A stretch of 64,000 bases of DNA from Companilactobacillus jidongensis. GTDB taxonomy: Bacteria > Bacillota > Bacilli > Lactobacillales > Lactobacillaceae. The position numbers and the translations under genes are program-made. The stretch spans positions 17,159-81,158 of the forward strand of contig NZ_RHOP01000011.1 in the NCBI RefSeq assembly GCF_003946575.1, given 5' to 3'. Below are positions 47,956-56,778 of this stretch, piece after piece (within the stretch, counting starts at the first letter, position 1; each line of letters begins with the position of its first letter). The notes below the pieces were generated by a model that saw nothing but the letters and a program-made list of their open reading frames with translations, made no database searches and was not told the origin of the DNA.

Positions 47956-49291
47956 GAAGAATGATCAATGTCATCATTAGATTGTTTTTGACTATTTGAG
48001 TGTCAGTGAATAGAGTATCTGATGAGTCGGTGATGTTTTTGATATTTGCTAAACCATATCCGTGATGTTCATGTTTAGTTGAATAGCCACTTTGAAATAT
48101 TTTATTAATATCGACATCACTTTGAATAGGGTTAGCGATAGTTATTTCCAGCGTTTCTGATGATTTGAGAAAGGCACAGGTGATAACTTTATTTTCGGTA
48201 CCTTGAACATATTCAATTGCATTATCTAACAAAATACCAATAATTCGAATGATCGAAAGGTCATTCTTTTTTATTTCATAATCATCACTAGATAATTCAA
48301 AGTTTAACTTGATACCTTTAGATTTTGCCATGAAGTATTTTTGAGTCAACAAACTTTGAATTGGCTTACTTCTGATGGTTTGTAGTTCAAGTAAACTGTG
48401 AGTTTGAACGTTTTGAAAACTATTTTGTTGGCTCATAAGTTCATGGTAGTATCGTTTGATTTCATCTGAACTTTGATCGTCAACGACTTGTCCTAATGAC
48501 AGAATAATATTTTGAAAGTCATGTTTGAACTTTCTTAAATCTTCATTTTGTTGCTGAAAACTGATCAGATAATCATCTAATTCTTTGATGCGTTCAGTTT
48601 CTTCACTAGCTTCTTTACGCATGGTGAATGATTGAATGAAGACAATAGTTTGCCAATATGTGGAAATAGTTATGACTGTAAATGTCAGAAGGATTCCCAT
48701 TTGAATTAATGGGTTGATATTTTCGATGTCACTAATTACTAAAATAACCATGAATGCCAGAAGTAGGGTAAATAACATTATAAAAATCTTTTTACCTAAT
48801 TGGTATCGCACGATGTTATATCTAACGTGTTTAATTTGACGCTCGTATTTGTTAACTACTGCGATGACGATAAGAAGTAGAATGGCATTTATCAATATAG
48901 TCACTGAAGCAAAGGTATTCTGGTGTAGTTTTAAATTTTCTGTGTTCCAAATGCCAGTTTGAAAATAAATTATAAAACTGGCTAAGTAGGTGCTTAAACT
49001 GAATAATGTCAATTGAATATTAGCTGCTAAAGTTATAGAAATTCCATTATTATAGTTGATCGTATGTGGATGGTTTCGAAAAACATGAATGGCCAATAGT
49101 GCCAGAACAAAAAATAGAATGAATGAATTATTAGTATATAGTCCGAGGATACCAAAAATTGTTGAGAGTATTAAATCGTTGATCCAGTAATAATATCTAA
49201 AATCGTGCATAAAAAAATGCACTAGCTGTAGTGTGGCAAATAGTATAAAAATGTTACCTAAAGGACTTAAATTAGTTTGTATATATATCAT
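47948..49291 (-). CDS. HPK10-type sensor histidine kinase (AgrC-like), second copy
   Basis: 447 aa, same architecture as the kinase at 22934. Six or seven N-terminal membrane helices are followed by a cytoplasmic GHKL kinase with H-box RKFKHDFQNIILSLG, N-box GILLDNAIEYV and G-box GYGLANIKNI. The shared DVDINKIF-x-x-GYSTK stretch before the G-box shows the two are paralogs. The start codon overlaps the stop of a 6-codon upstream ORF with its own ribosome site. The cognate LytTR regulator is probably the one at 49852, although an XRE gene on the other strand lies between them. Ligand unknown; a peptide is expected. Confidence 0.88.
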   Translation of the reverse strand: MIYIQTNLSPLGNIFILFATLQLVHFFMHDFRYYYWINDLILSTIFGILGLYTNNSFILFFVLALLAIHVFRNHPHTINYNNGISITLAANIQLTLFSLSTYLASFIIYFQTGIWNTENLKLHQNTFASVTILINAILLLIVIAVVNKYERQIKHVRYNIVRYQLGKKIFIMLFTLLLAFMVILVISDIENINPLIQMGILLTFTVITISTYWQTIVFIQSFTMRKEASEETERIKELDDYLISFQQQNEDLRKFKHDFQNIILSLGQVVDDQSSDEIKRYYHELMSQQNSFQNVQTHSLLELQTIRSKPIQSLLTQKYFMAKSKGIKLNFELSSDDYEIKKNDLSIIRIIGILLDNAIEYVQGTENKVITCAFLKSSETLEITIANPIQSDVDINKIFQSGYSTKHEHHGYGLANIKNITDSSDTLFTDTQIVKNNLMMTLIILQK

Positions 49292-49311
49292 TAGAAATGT
49301 GCCAAAGACAT
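49291..49311 (-). CDS. Six-codon upstream ORF coupled to kinase 2
   Basis: On the minus strand AAAGGAAAA precedes ATG at 49311, which opens MSLAHF and stops at TAA; that stop overlaps the kinase ATG (TAATG). The kinase ATG itself lacks a ribosome site, so translation of the mini-ORF probably delivers ribosomes to the kinase. Confidence 0.4.
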   Translation of the reverse strand: MSLAHF

Positions 49312-49410
49312 TTTTCCTTTCTTGCTTATGTTTTTGTAAGCAATGTTGACTAAATAATTGTAGGGATATTTTACAATTAAAACAAGATATTAGTAATTAC
49401 TTGATATCTT

Positions 49411-49443
49411 TTTACGTTTATATGCTCTTTTTTTACGTTTATA
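49411..49443 (+). promoter_or_regulatory. LytTR regulator binding site (paired TACGTTTAT boxes)
   Basis: The 12-bp TTTACGTTTATA occurs exactly twice, at 49411-49422 and 49432-49443, period 21 bp. The TACGTTTAT core closely matches the TACGTTAAT consensus of plantaricin-type LytTR regulators with the same spacing. It lies 87 bp upstream of the XRE gene on the plus strand, in the gap shared with the divergent kinase gene. The box orientation points towards the XRE gene. Confidence 0.7.
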
Positions 49444-49529
49444 ATTTTTTTTGTCGAAAAAATTTAATTATGAAATAATGTTACTATTGCGTGGCAAAAT
49501 TAGAGTAATAAGAATTGAGGTATTTTATC

Positions 49530-49790
49530 ATGGATAAAAATATTCATTTCGGTGAAAACCTTCAATTGGGAGACAACTTGAGGATTCTTCGTAAGGAACG
49601 TAATCTTTCGGAGCGTGAAGTTTCAAACTTACTTCACGTAGATATCACAACGATTTCGAAGTATGAACATAATACTAGAACACCTGATATATATACAATG
49701 ATTAAGTTCGCGGATGTCTATGACGTAAGTCTTGATAAACTAGTAGGCAGAGAAGAAAAAGAATATGAACAGAGTCAATCTGAAGCATAG
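49530..49790 (+). CDS. Small XRE-family HTH regulator
   Basis: 86 aa. Residues about 12-72 form a Cro/CI-type helix-turn-helix (LRILRKERNLSEREVSNLL, then TTISKYEHNTRTPD and FADVYDVSLDKLVGR). A short acidic tail follows, with no effector domain. Start ATG 49530 has TTGAGGT at 49515-49521; the frame from 49515 would start inside that site. It lies between the minus-strand kinase and regulator genes and just downstream of the paired LytTR boxes. It may therefore be an output gene of this signalling system, or its modulator. Confidence 0.85.
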   Translation: MDKNIHFGENLQLGDNLRILRKERNLSEREVSNLLHVDITTISKYEHNTRTPDIYTMIKFADVYDVSLDKLVGREEKEYEQSQSEA

Positions 49791-49818
49791 GTCGATTGAG
49801 AACCTAATTGGAAATATT

Positions 49819-49854
49819 AAAGCAGGACTCGGATTTAACGGGTCCTGCTTTTTA
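49819..49854. terminator. Terminator between XRE and response regulator 2
   Basis: AAAGCAGGAC / GTCCTGCTTT stem with a 13-nt loop and T run; it serves the XRE gene and, less well, the convergent regulator. Confidence 0.85.
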
Positions 49855-50601
49855 GTTATCTCTATCCTCTAGTATACCTAATAACTCTCGTCCTTTGCGA
49901 AAAGAAACTTTGCAAGTCGATCCATCAGTGAAAGTTAAAATTCGTTCTTTGCCATCATATGATTTTGCATTATCCAAGTTAACTAAGTAACTTCGATCAC
50001 ATCTAAACAGATCTGGATAGATATTCTCAATTGAATTAAGTGACCCTGAGAAGGAACTACGCTGATGCTTAGATATTAATGTTACTTGTCCTGGAGCTAT
50101 TTTTTCGGTGAATATCATTATTACATCATCCATTAAGATATTGAAGAATCGGCTACCAATTCGATAATTAAAGATATTTTGAGAGTGACGGGCAAATCTA
50201 TCAAAATAATTTTGAGCCAGTGCAATATCGTTGTTGATACTTTTTTTGATTGAATCGTTACCCTTGCTCTTAAGAATATAATCCATTGGAGCGATTCGTC
50301 GTTCTAATGTCACTAATGACAGCTCATCATGAGTCGTGATAAAAATAATTTGTGCTAATGGAACCTCTTTTTTGATTCGTTCAGCTGCTTCCAATCCGGC
50401 AATATTATTATTATCTATTTCCATATCTAAGAAGAAAATAGCCTTTTCGGGTGCAACACAAGAGTCGAAGAGAGCTTCAGTTTTTGCAGTAGCCAGTTTG
50501 AGCTCCATATTGGCATCATTTATCATGATGCTATTATTGATAAACTTTGAATAATTTTTGCGCTGGACATCATCATCTTCCAATAAATAGATTGGTAGCA
50601 T
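49852..50601 (-). CDS. LytTR-family response regulator (AgrA/PlnD-like), second copy
   Basis: 249 aa from ATG 50601, which has AGGAGGT upstream; the frame extends to 50658 with no ribosome site. The receiver domain has the acidic cluster LLEDDD (residues 6-11) and the phosphoacceptor Asp in IFFLDMEID (near 58). The LytTR domain follows from about residue 150, with YRIGSRFFNILMDDV, FSGSLNSIENIYPDLFRCDRSYLVNLDN and GSTCKVSFRKGREL. It is paralogous to the regulator at 22181. The paired TACGTTTAT boxes at 49411 are the likely binding site. Separated from its kinase gene by a plus-strand XRE gene. Confidence 0.88.
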   Translation of the reverse strand: MLPIYLLEDDDVQRKNYSKFINNSIMINDANMELKLATAKTEALFDSCVAPEKAIFFLDMEIDNNNIAGLEAAERIKKEVPLAQIIFITTHDELSLVTLERRIAPMDYILKSKGNDSIKKSINNDIALAQNYFDRFARHSQNIFNYRIGSRFFNILMDDVIMIFTEKIAPGQVTLISKHQRSSFSGSLNSIENIYPDLFRCDRSYLVNLDNAKSYDGKERILTFTDGSTCKVSFRKGRELLGILEDRDN

Positions 50602-50681
50602 ACCGGCACCTCCTGTATGGAATAAGATAATTGTATTGAAGCGTAGATGTAAAAACAAGTTGTGGTAATTTAAATAAAATA

Positions 50682-50718
50682 AAAAAATCGCTATATATTT
50701 TAAAAAATAGCGATTTTT
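50682..50718 (-). terminator. Terminator of the EIIC-hydrolase operon
   Basis: AAAAATCGCTAT / ATAGCGATTTTT stem with a 12-nt loop; on the minus strand it ends in a T run. Confidence 0.82.
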
Positions 50719-50733
50719 GATGTAATGATTGAA

Positions 50734-51624
50734 TTATTTTATCGGTTCGGTGCTCTTTTTATTTGTGCCACCACCAGGATTACTTAGTCTGTTACCGATG
50801 ATATATTGATGGAAAATGGAAATAAATTGATTGTTAGCAATCATATCTGAATGTTGAGCCTTACTGCCTGTAAGAGTTATAAGCGTATAACGTTTGACGT
50901 TACCTTCGTAGATGTACTTACCAGCATCGACACTTCCAATAGGGACTATTCCATCATCAGTATAGAGCTGTGTGCCAGCAATTGAGTAATATGTCAAGTC
51001 ACTTGGCAATTTGTCCTTGAGCTTAATAAAGTCGTTTAACATCTGGGTTCTATTAGAACTATTCTTCTCTTCGAAGTTGTAAGGAGTTCCAACAGTAAGC
51101 ATTGAATCAATGTTGATCGATGAATTATCGAAGTAATGTTCAAGGAAATACGTCCAGATCAATCCACCATTTGAATGTCCAAAGGCATCAAAACTACTAA
51201 ATCGATATCGTGATTTTAATTGGTCAAAAGCGGTATTGAACCATCCGGCTTGTTTCTTGATATTGTCATAACCATCTTTGTTATTGATAAATCCGACCAC
51301 GATGAATGGACGGTCATCATTGGCACGTATAGTGCCCTTATAGGTGATTTTGCCATCAGTGTTAACAGTTAGCTTCAAAAGGCTGTGATGCTCTCCATAC
51401 TGCTTATTAATTGTTTTAACGAGATCGTCGAATCGATCAGCTGAAGCACTGCTTCCGGGAATCATTATAATCGGAGACATGGGAGAGTTGTAACGTCCGG
51501 CTAAGGTCGATACGTTCTTTTTAGTCCATATATAAGACGGTATCCCTAGAATAATTAAGATGATCGTTAAAATTATTAGATACTTAAAAGGTTTTTGCTG
51601 CCTATTTTTGAAGGTTCTCTTCAT
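50734..51624 (-). CDS. Membrane-anchored alpha/beta hydrolase (DUF915-type)
   Basis: 296 aa. One N-terminal helix (YLIILTIILIILGIPSYIW) anchors an extracellular alpha/beta hydrolase. The IMIPGSSASADRFDDLV segment forms the oxyanion side, the nucleophile Ser is in FGHSNGGLIWTY, the acid is probably in DDGIVPIGS and the His in KAQHSDMIAN. This is the lactobacillar cell-surface hydrolase type (DUF915); the substrate is not known. The start ATG 51624 has GGAGGT 7 nt upstream and lies 23 nt inside the 3' end of the PTS EIIC gene, so the two are translationally coupled. Confidence 0.82.
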   Translation of the reverse strand: MKRTFKNRQQKPFKYLIILTIILIILGIPSYIWTKKNVSTLAGRYNSPMSPIIMIPGSSASADRFDDLVKTINKQYGEHHSLLKLTVNTDGKITYKGTIRANDDRPFIVVGFINNKDGYDNIKKQAGWFNTAFDQLKSRYRFSSFDAFGHSNGGLIWTYFLEHYFDNSSINIDSMLTVGTPYNFEEKNSSNRTQMLNDFIKLKDKLPSDLTYYSIAGTQLYTDDGIVPIGSVDAGKYIYEGNVKRYTLITLTGSKAQHSDMIANNQFISIFHQYIIGNRLSNPGGGTNKKSTEPIK

Positions 51625-52954
51625 CAGACAGACCTCCTTCGTCAAGAGCAAGATTATCGATAGTTTTTAGTTTTTCAGCAATACGTACGAAAGGAATGTA
51701 AATATAAACCGAAACAATTAGACTAATCAATGAGAAAAGCAAAGCTTGCCAGCTACCATTGGTCCCAATGAACGAAGACAGGAGGCCGGGAGTCCCAATT
51801 GGTATCGGATATACACTCGGTGGCATTAAATGCAGCTGAAGAGCAATAGCGGCTATTATCATGCATGCTAATGGTGCTAGTATGAACGGAATTATAAAGA
51901 TGACATTAAATAGTACAGGGATTCCTGACATGACACTATTGCCAAGATTAAAGATACTGGGAATCATCGTCCAACGAGCGACAGTCTGGAAGTCAGGATC
52001 TTTGGAAACTAAGAAAATTGCAATAATCAATGCCAAAACTGATCCGGTTCCACCTAAGGTTGCGAATGCATGATACAAGGTATTGCTGGTAAAGAGATTA
52101 GGAGCTCCCCAGGCTGTATGATGTGTCAGCGCATAGTTTAGATTTTCTAGAACAGTTGGATCAGCTTTTTCAATTTCAATAGGTGAATAAACACCTGACC
52201 AACCAAAGAATGATGCGATTATTGTATAAAGTGAAAATCCAATAGTGCTTAATAATTGAATGAAGGGATTGCTACTATGGTAATTAGTTGCCAGAGAATA
52301 AACGATGCTATTAGGTAAATCTGAATAGTAAGTAATATTAACCAAAAAACTGAAGATGACCGACAATATTAAAACTATCGATATTGGTCTTAATGAAATA
52401 AAACTTCTTTCCAAGACGTTACTGGACAAGTGTTTAGCTAGATGATCTGGTGCCGAATGACTGGTGACTTTGAAGATCCATCCGATAAATATTCCTAGCA
52501 AGATAGCGAATAGTAGTCCACGAACTCCTAAAACTTCACCATGAAATGATAATGGTTGAACTTTTGAATAAGTAAAAGAGATTATCAAAAGTGAACTGAT
52601 ACTTGTAAGACCAGCTAGTTGGTCGTCACGATTAAAATGTTTGGCAGTATATTTTGCTGCACCAAAGGTTGCCATAACTGCTACCCAGCCAAGAGTTAAA
52701 CTGTACAATGCTGTCGCAATATCATTAATGTGATTAAAGAATAAATCGTTATTGAGCTTAGGGATTATATCAGTTAAGAAACTATCCTTACCCAAAATAG
52801 TGATTTGAATTATTTTGACAAAACTACCGAATAATACGAAGGGGAAAATCATCATGACAGTTCGTTGGATTATTCGATATAATAATAATTTTTGTAATTT
52901 CAAAGTTATTTGAGCTAACTTTTGTTCAAACTTATTTTTAAATAGATTATCCAT
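51602..52954 (-). CDS. Orphan PTS EIIC permease (cellobiose/lactose family)
   Basis: 450 aa, with ten or so membrane helices. The sequence starts MDNLFKNKFEQKLAQITL and contains the EIIC landmarks FGAAKYTAKHF, PTVLENLNYALTHHTAWGAPNLF, YHAFATLGGTGSVLALIIA and MIPSIFNLGNSVMSGIPVLFN. It resembles CelB/LacE-type transport channels. No EIIA or EIIB domain or gene is nearby, so it must borrow these or work otherwise. The start ATG 52954 has a weak AGGT site; an in-frame ATG at 52972 has none. It overlaps the downstream hydrolase gene by 23 nt. Confidence 0.85.
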   Translation of the reverse strand: MDNLFKNKFEQKLAQITLKLQKLLLYRIIQRTVMMIFPFVLFGSFVKIIQITILGKDSFLTDIIPKLNNDLFFNHINDIATALYSLTLGWVAVMATFGAAKYTAKHFNRDDQLAGLTSISSLLIISFTYSKVQPLSFHGEVLGVRGLLFAILLGIFIGWIFKVTSHSAPDHLAKHLSSNVLERSFISLRPISIVLILSVIFSFLVNITYYSDLPNSIVYSLATNYHSSNPFIQLLSTIGFSLYTIIASFFGWSGVYSPIEIEKADPTVLENLNYALTHHTAWGAPNLFTSNTLYHAFATLGGTGSVLALIIAIFLVSKDPDFQTVARWTMIPSIFNLGNSVMSGIPVLFNVIFIIPFILAPLACMIIAAIALQLHLMPPSVYPIPIGTPGLLSSFIGTNGSWQALLFSLISLIVSVYIYIPFVRIAEKLKTIDNLALDEGGLSDEENLQK

Positions 52955-53007
52955 AATCAATACCTGCGACATTTAGGAGTTTATAAAATCATTTAGATTA
53001 TAACGTT

Positions 53008-53046
53008 AAAAAAAAGAAGCTGCTATAATAGCGACTTCTTTTTTTT
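53008..53046 (-). terminator. Terminator of the amino acid permease gene
   Basis: AAAAAAGAAG / CTTCTTTTTT with an inner GCTATAATAGC; the T run is on the minus strand and the permease stop codon is within it. Confidence 0.82.
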
Positions 53047-54369
53047 GTTAAATTGATGTATGTAATATAGCGGTAAACCTAATAGGGTTATTATAATACC
53101 TGTGAAGGCTAGAGTAGGTTGCCTTAGTAAAGTTGAGATAATAATATATCCGCCTCCCAGCATAGCAATAATCGGTGGGATTGGATAAAAATTAATCTTA
53201 TATGGTCGTTCGAGATCAGGCTCACTACGCCGTAAGATGAATACTCCTACGAACATCATCATTGAGAAAATCCACATGACAAAAACTAACATGTCAGTCA
53301 AGAAATCGAAGCTTCCCATAAATATCATTATGATAGCGATTAGTGTTTGTACGATACCGGCATTTATCGGTACACGACTTTTTTTGGTTAGTTTGGCAAA
53401 GAATTTGCTGAAGATAATTTCATCATCGACGCCTAAGACATAGCTAACACGCGCTCCGGTCATAGTGTATCCATTGACTGCACCAAAGACTGAAATAAGG
53501 ATACCAATCGTAACAATTTTTCCACCAATATCACCAAATATCCTGATGGCGGCCTCTGAAGCAGCATTTTGATTACCAGGAATTAGGTGAAATGGTAGTT
53601 CTTTGATAAAGACGAAACTAATTGAAACATAGATCAAGGTTATCAGGAATAATCCTAAAATAATCGAACGTGAAAGGTCTTTTTCAGGCTTTTTCATTTC
53701 TCCAGCTAAGTTTCCAACATTCATCCAACCATCAAAGGCAAACATAGTGGCGAGTAGGCCACCACCCATAGATGACCAAAAATCAGGATGGGCACCGGAC
53801 GTAATCGGTAGTAACGAGATGTTATTATTCGACTTGGTGAACAGTCCAACTATGACTATTAATACGATTGGAATAAGTTTGGCGATCAAAGCAATCGATT
53901 GAATCGAACCACCAACTTTAGCGCCGAGTAGATTAACTGCAAATAGGAAGACAGCTAATGCAATTGCAATGGGGATTTGCCAACTTGCTTGTAGATTACA
54001 GAGATTGATCACTTGAGTCGCAAAGATGATCGATAATGCTGAAATACCAGCAGGATAGTAGATAACTGATTGTGCCCAAGCTAGCAAGAAGGCAGGTACT
54101 TTTCCATAAATATATTCGATATACTTGTAGATACCACCAGCTACCGGTAGTGCTGCGGCCAATTCAGCAATAGTTAGGCCCGCGTTGATCGTAATGAATC
54201 CAGCCAGTATCCAAACAAAAATTGTTAAACTAGGTGATCCAGTAGCGGCGGTTACACTGGAGATTTTGAAGAACACTCCGCCACCGATTACTAGTCCCAT
54301 AACAGTAGAGAGCGCGGAGAAGAATCCCAGATCTCGTTTTAAACTGAACTTATCTGTTTGTTTTTCCAT
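53023..54369 (-). CDS. APC-family amino acid permease (SteT-like exchanger)
   Basis: 448 aa with twelve helices. The first helix has the APC substrate motif GLVIGGGVFFKISSVTAATG, followed by ELAAALPVAGGIYKYIEYIYG and FAFDGWMNVGNLAGEMKKPEKDL, as in the LAT/SteT subgroup that exchanges neutral amino acids such as Ser and Thr. Start ATG 54369 (MEKQTDK) has AGGAGT 8 nt upstream; the frame from TTG 54378 overlaps that site. Substrate is inferred from the subgroup. Divergent from the oxidoreductase gene. Confidence 0.85.
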   Translation of the reverse strand: MEKQTDKFSLKRDLGFFSALSTVMGLVIGGGVFFKISSVTAATGSPSLTIFVWILAGFITINAGLTIAELAAALPVAGGIYKYIEYIYGKVPAFLLAWAQSVIYYPAGISALSIIFATQVINLCNLQASWQIPIAIALAVFLFAVNLLGAKVGGSIQSIALIAKLIPIVLIVIVGLFTKSNNNISLLPITSGAHPDFWSSMGGGLLATMFAFDGWMNVGNLAGEMKKPEKDLSRSIILGLFLITLIYVSISFVFIKELPFHLIPGNQNAASEAAIRIFGDIGGKIVTIGILISVFGAVNGYTMTGARVSYVLGVDDEIIFSKFFAKLTKKSRVPINAGIVQTLIAIIMIFMGSFDFLTDMLVFVMWIFSMMMFVGVFILRRSEPDLERPYKINFYPIPPIIAMLGGGYIIISTLLRQPTLAFTGIIITLLGLPLYYIHQFNKKKKSLL

Positions 54370-54488
54370 TATTCTCAACTCCTAAGTGAAAGTGTAAAAT
54401 AACATAATACACCATATAAGTAGAGACTGTAATGTTTTTAGTGGCAATTAGTTCTTCATATAAGTAAAATTAATAATGAGGTGATTTT

Positions 54489-55499
54489 ATGAGAAATTTA
54501 GCAATAATCGGAACAAGTTGGATCACGCAACAATTTATTGAGGCAGCTGATGAAACCAAGTCATTTAAGTTGGCTCGAGTTTATTCAAGAACTGAAGAGA
54601 AAGCTCAAACATTTATTGATGGCTTGAGTAAGGAGTTGGACAACTCATCTGTAAAAATCAGTACAGATTTGGATAAGTTTTTTGCAAGTGACGATTTTGA
54701 TACTGTTTATATTGCGTCACCAAATGCTCTACATTTTGCACAAGCTCGTCAGGCAATTGAGAATGGTAAAAATGTAATTGTTGAGAAGCCAAGCGCTTCA
54801 ATCATTCGCGAATATACAATTTTAGATACCTTAGCACATGAAAAGGGCGTATACTTCTTTGAAGCTGCTCGTCAGATACATGAACCTATCTTTAAGAAGA
54901 TTCAATCATACGTTGATGCCAACCGTGAACAATTAACTGGTGCTACTTTGTCGTACATGAAGTATTCAAGTAAAATGGATAGCTTCTTGGCAGGTAAGAA
55001 TCCTAATATTTTTAATCCTAAGTTTTCAGGTGGTGCCTTGTATGACCTTGGAGTTTATGCAGTCTATGATTCAATTGTCTTATTTGGAACACCTAATAAG
55101 GTTGACTATGAACCAGAAATACTTAGCACAGGAATTGATGGATCAGGTAGTTTGACTCTTAAATATGACAAGTTCGATGTTAATATTATTGTCGGCAAGA
55201 CTAAGAATTCATATATGCCTTCAGAAATATACTTCGGCAAGAAGACTTTGTTAATGGATAGTGCTGGTGATATCACTAAAATTTCAGAAGCGGATGCTGA
55301 TAAGAAAATGTCAGTAATACCAACAACTAAGAGTGATAATCCAATGGATTCAGAAGCAGTTGAGTTTGCTAGAATAATGAACGAGAATGACACTGCGACT
55401 TATGATAAGTTGAGCAGTTATGCACGAAGAGTTAATCGTGTGCTAGAGCAAGCCAGAACCAGCGCTGGACTTGTATTTGAAGCGGATAAGGAAAAATAA
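54489..55499 (+). CDS. Gfo/Idh/MocA-family NAD(P)-dependent oxidoreductase
   Basis: 336 aa. Residues 1-120 form a Rossmann fold (LAIIGTSWITQQF; the usual G-x-G-x-x-G is relaxed to G-T-S-W-I-T), then IASPNALHFAQARQAIENGK and the conserved VEKPSA with the catalytic-region Lys. The C-terminal half has GGALYDLGVYAVYDSIVLFG, the substrate-binding helix. Substrate unknown; sugars and inositols are typical for the family. A DEAD-box gene starts 1 nt after its stop, so they are probably co-transcribed, though the functions do not obviously connect. Confidence 0.85.
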   Translation: MRNLAIIGTSWITQQFIEAADETKSFKLARVYSRTEEKAQTFIDGLSKELDNSSVKISTDLDKFFASDDFDTVYIASPNALHFAQARQAIENGKNVIVEKPSASIIREYTILDTLAHEKGVYFFEAARQIHEPIFKKIQSYVDANREQLTGATLSYMKYSSKMDSFLAGKNPNIFNPKFSGGALYDLGVYAVYDSIVLFGTPNKVDYEPEILSTGIDGSGSLTLKYDKFDVNIIVGKTKNSYMPSEIYFGKKTLLMDSAGDITKISEADADKKMSVIPTTKSDNPMDSEAVEFARIMNENDTATYDKLSSYARRVNRVLEQARTSAGLVFEADKEK

Positions 55500-55500
55500 A

Positions 55501-56721
55501 GTGGACATACCTAAATTATATCAAGATTATTTCAAAGAGAATCAATTCGAAAAACTGACTAAGATTCAAGAATCAGTCTATTTGCCATTTAAAGAGGGCA
55601 AAGGATTGATTGCAATGGCACCAACTGGCTCAGGTAAAACATTGGCATTTACAATGCCAATGCTTGAAACATTAGTGCCGGGTGATGGATTACAAATATT
55701 GATCTTGGAACCATCACAAGAATTAGCGATTCAAGTTAGAACAGTAATTCAACCATTAGCCCAGGCAATTGGATGCAATGTTCAAGCTGTAACTGGTGGA
55801 GCTAATCCACAACGACAATTGAAGAAGTTAAGAGAGAAACCCGAAGTTTTGGTTGCAACACTAGGACGTCTCAAGGAATTAACTGAAGCACGAAAAGTTA
55901 AACTTGGTAAGATTCAAACAGTTATCGTTGATGAAGCGGATGAAATGTTGAATGAATCTAAACTTGAATCTGTTCGTGAGACTATTGACCAAATGCCAGG
56001 GGATGTTCAAATGACATTCTTCTCAGCCACTGGTAATGAGATCTTCAAAGAAATGCACAAGTGGTTTGGTCAAGACTTCTTGATGATCGACCAACGTGAT
56101 GATAGTTCTTATACTGCCGGAATCAAGCATTACTTTATCAATGCGGCCTCAGATGGAACTAAGAATGCTTTGATCAGAGAATTAGCGCACAATAAAAAGT
56201 TTAAGGGAATTATTTTCTTCAACAATTCCCGTTCATTACATAAGGTTATTAGTGATCTTCGTTACAACAAAACTAATTACGTTGCTTTGGATAGTAAGAT
56301 GTCTTCACAACAACGTAAATCAGCCTTGCATTCATTCTCTACTAAAAAAGTTAACTTAATGTTGACGACTGATGTTGCTGCTCGTGGAATGGATATTGAT
56401 AATATTACGACGGTCGTTAATTATATGATTCCGCGTGATGACAGTGAATATGTTCACCGTGGTGGCCGTACTGGTAGAATGGGCAAAGCGGGAGATGTTC
56501 TAACGTTTGGTAACAGCCATGACTTCCGTAACTTACAAGAGTTCACTGATGTTGAGGTTAAAAAAGTCTTCTTGAATCGTGATGGTACTTATTCAGATAA
56601 AGAAACTTATCAAAAAGAAAAACGTCAAGCTCAAAAGACACAACCGAAGCCAAAACAAAAGAAACGTTTACGTGATCAAAAGAACAAAGGTAAGCGTCGA
56701 GCACCAAAGGCCGAGCATTAA
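55501..56721 (+). CDS. DEAD-box ATP-dependent RNA helicase
   Basis: 406 aa from GTG 55501, with AAGGA 7 nt upstream. Motifs: Q motif (FEKLTKIQESVYLP), I MAPTGSGKTLAF, Ia LEPSQELAIQV, Ib TLGRLKEL, II VDEADEM (DEAD), III FFSAT, IV GIIFFNNS, V TTDVAARGMDID and VI HRGGRTGRMGK. The C-terminal tail is basic (KPKQKKRLRDQKNKGKRR), as in CshB-like helicases that help ribosome assembly or cold-time RNA turnover. Close to the upstream oxidoreductase gene. Which of the lactobacillar DEAD-box paralogs it is cannot be fixed here. Confidence 0.92.
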   Translation: MDIPKLYQDYFKENQFEKLTKIQESVYLPFKEGKGLIAMAPTGSGKTLAFTMPMLETLVPGDGLQILILEPSQELAIQVRTVIQPLAQAIGCNVQAVTGGANPQRQLKKLREKPEVLVATLGRLKELTEARKVKLGKIQTVIVDEADEMLNESKLESVRETIDQMPGDVQMTFFSATGNEIFKEMHKWFGQDFLMIDQRDDSSYTAGIKHYFINAASDGTKNALIRELAHNKKFKGIIFFNNSRSLHKVISDLRYNKTNYVALDSKMSSQQRKSALHSFSTKKVNLMLTTDVAARGMDIDNITTVVNYMIPRDDSEYVHRGGRTGRMGKAGDVLTFGNSHDFRNLQEFTDVEVKKVFLNRDGTYSDKETYQKEKRQAQKTQPKPKQKKRLRDQKNKGKRRAPKAEH

Positions 56722-56732
56722 TTTAAATTTGC

Positions 56733-56761
56733 TTGAAATATAAATAGTTTGGTGGCACTAT
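56733..56761 (+). promoter_or_regulatory. Promoter of tRNA-Arg
   Basis: TTGAAA (56733-56738), 17-nt spacer, CACTAT (56756-56761), 17 nt before the tRNA. Confidence 0.5.
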
Positions 56762-56778
56762 TATTAATAGTGTCATAT

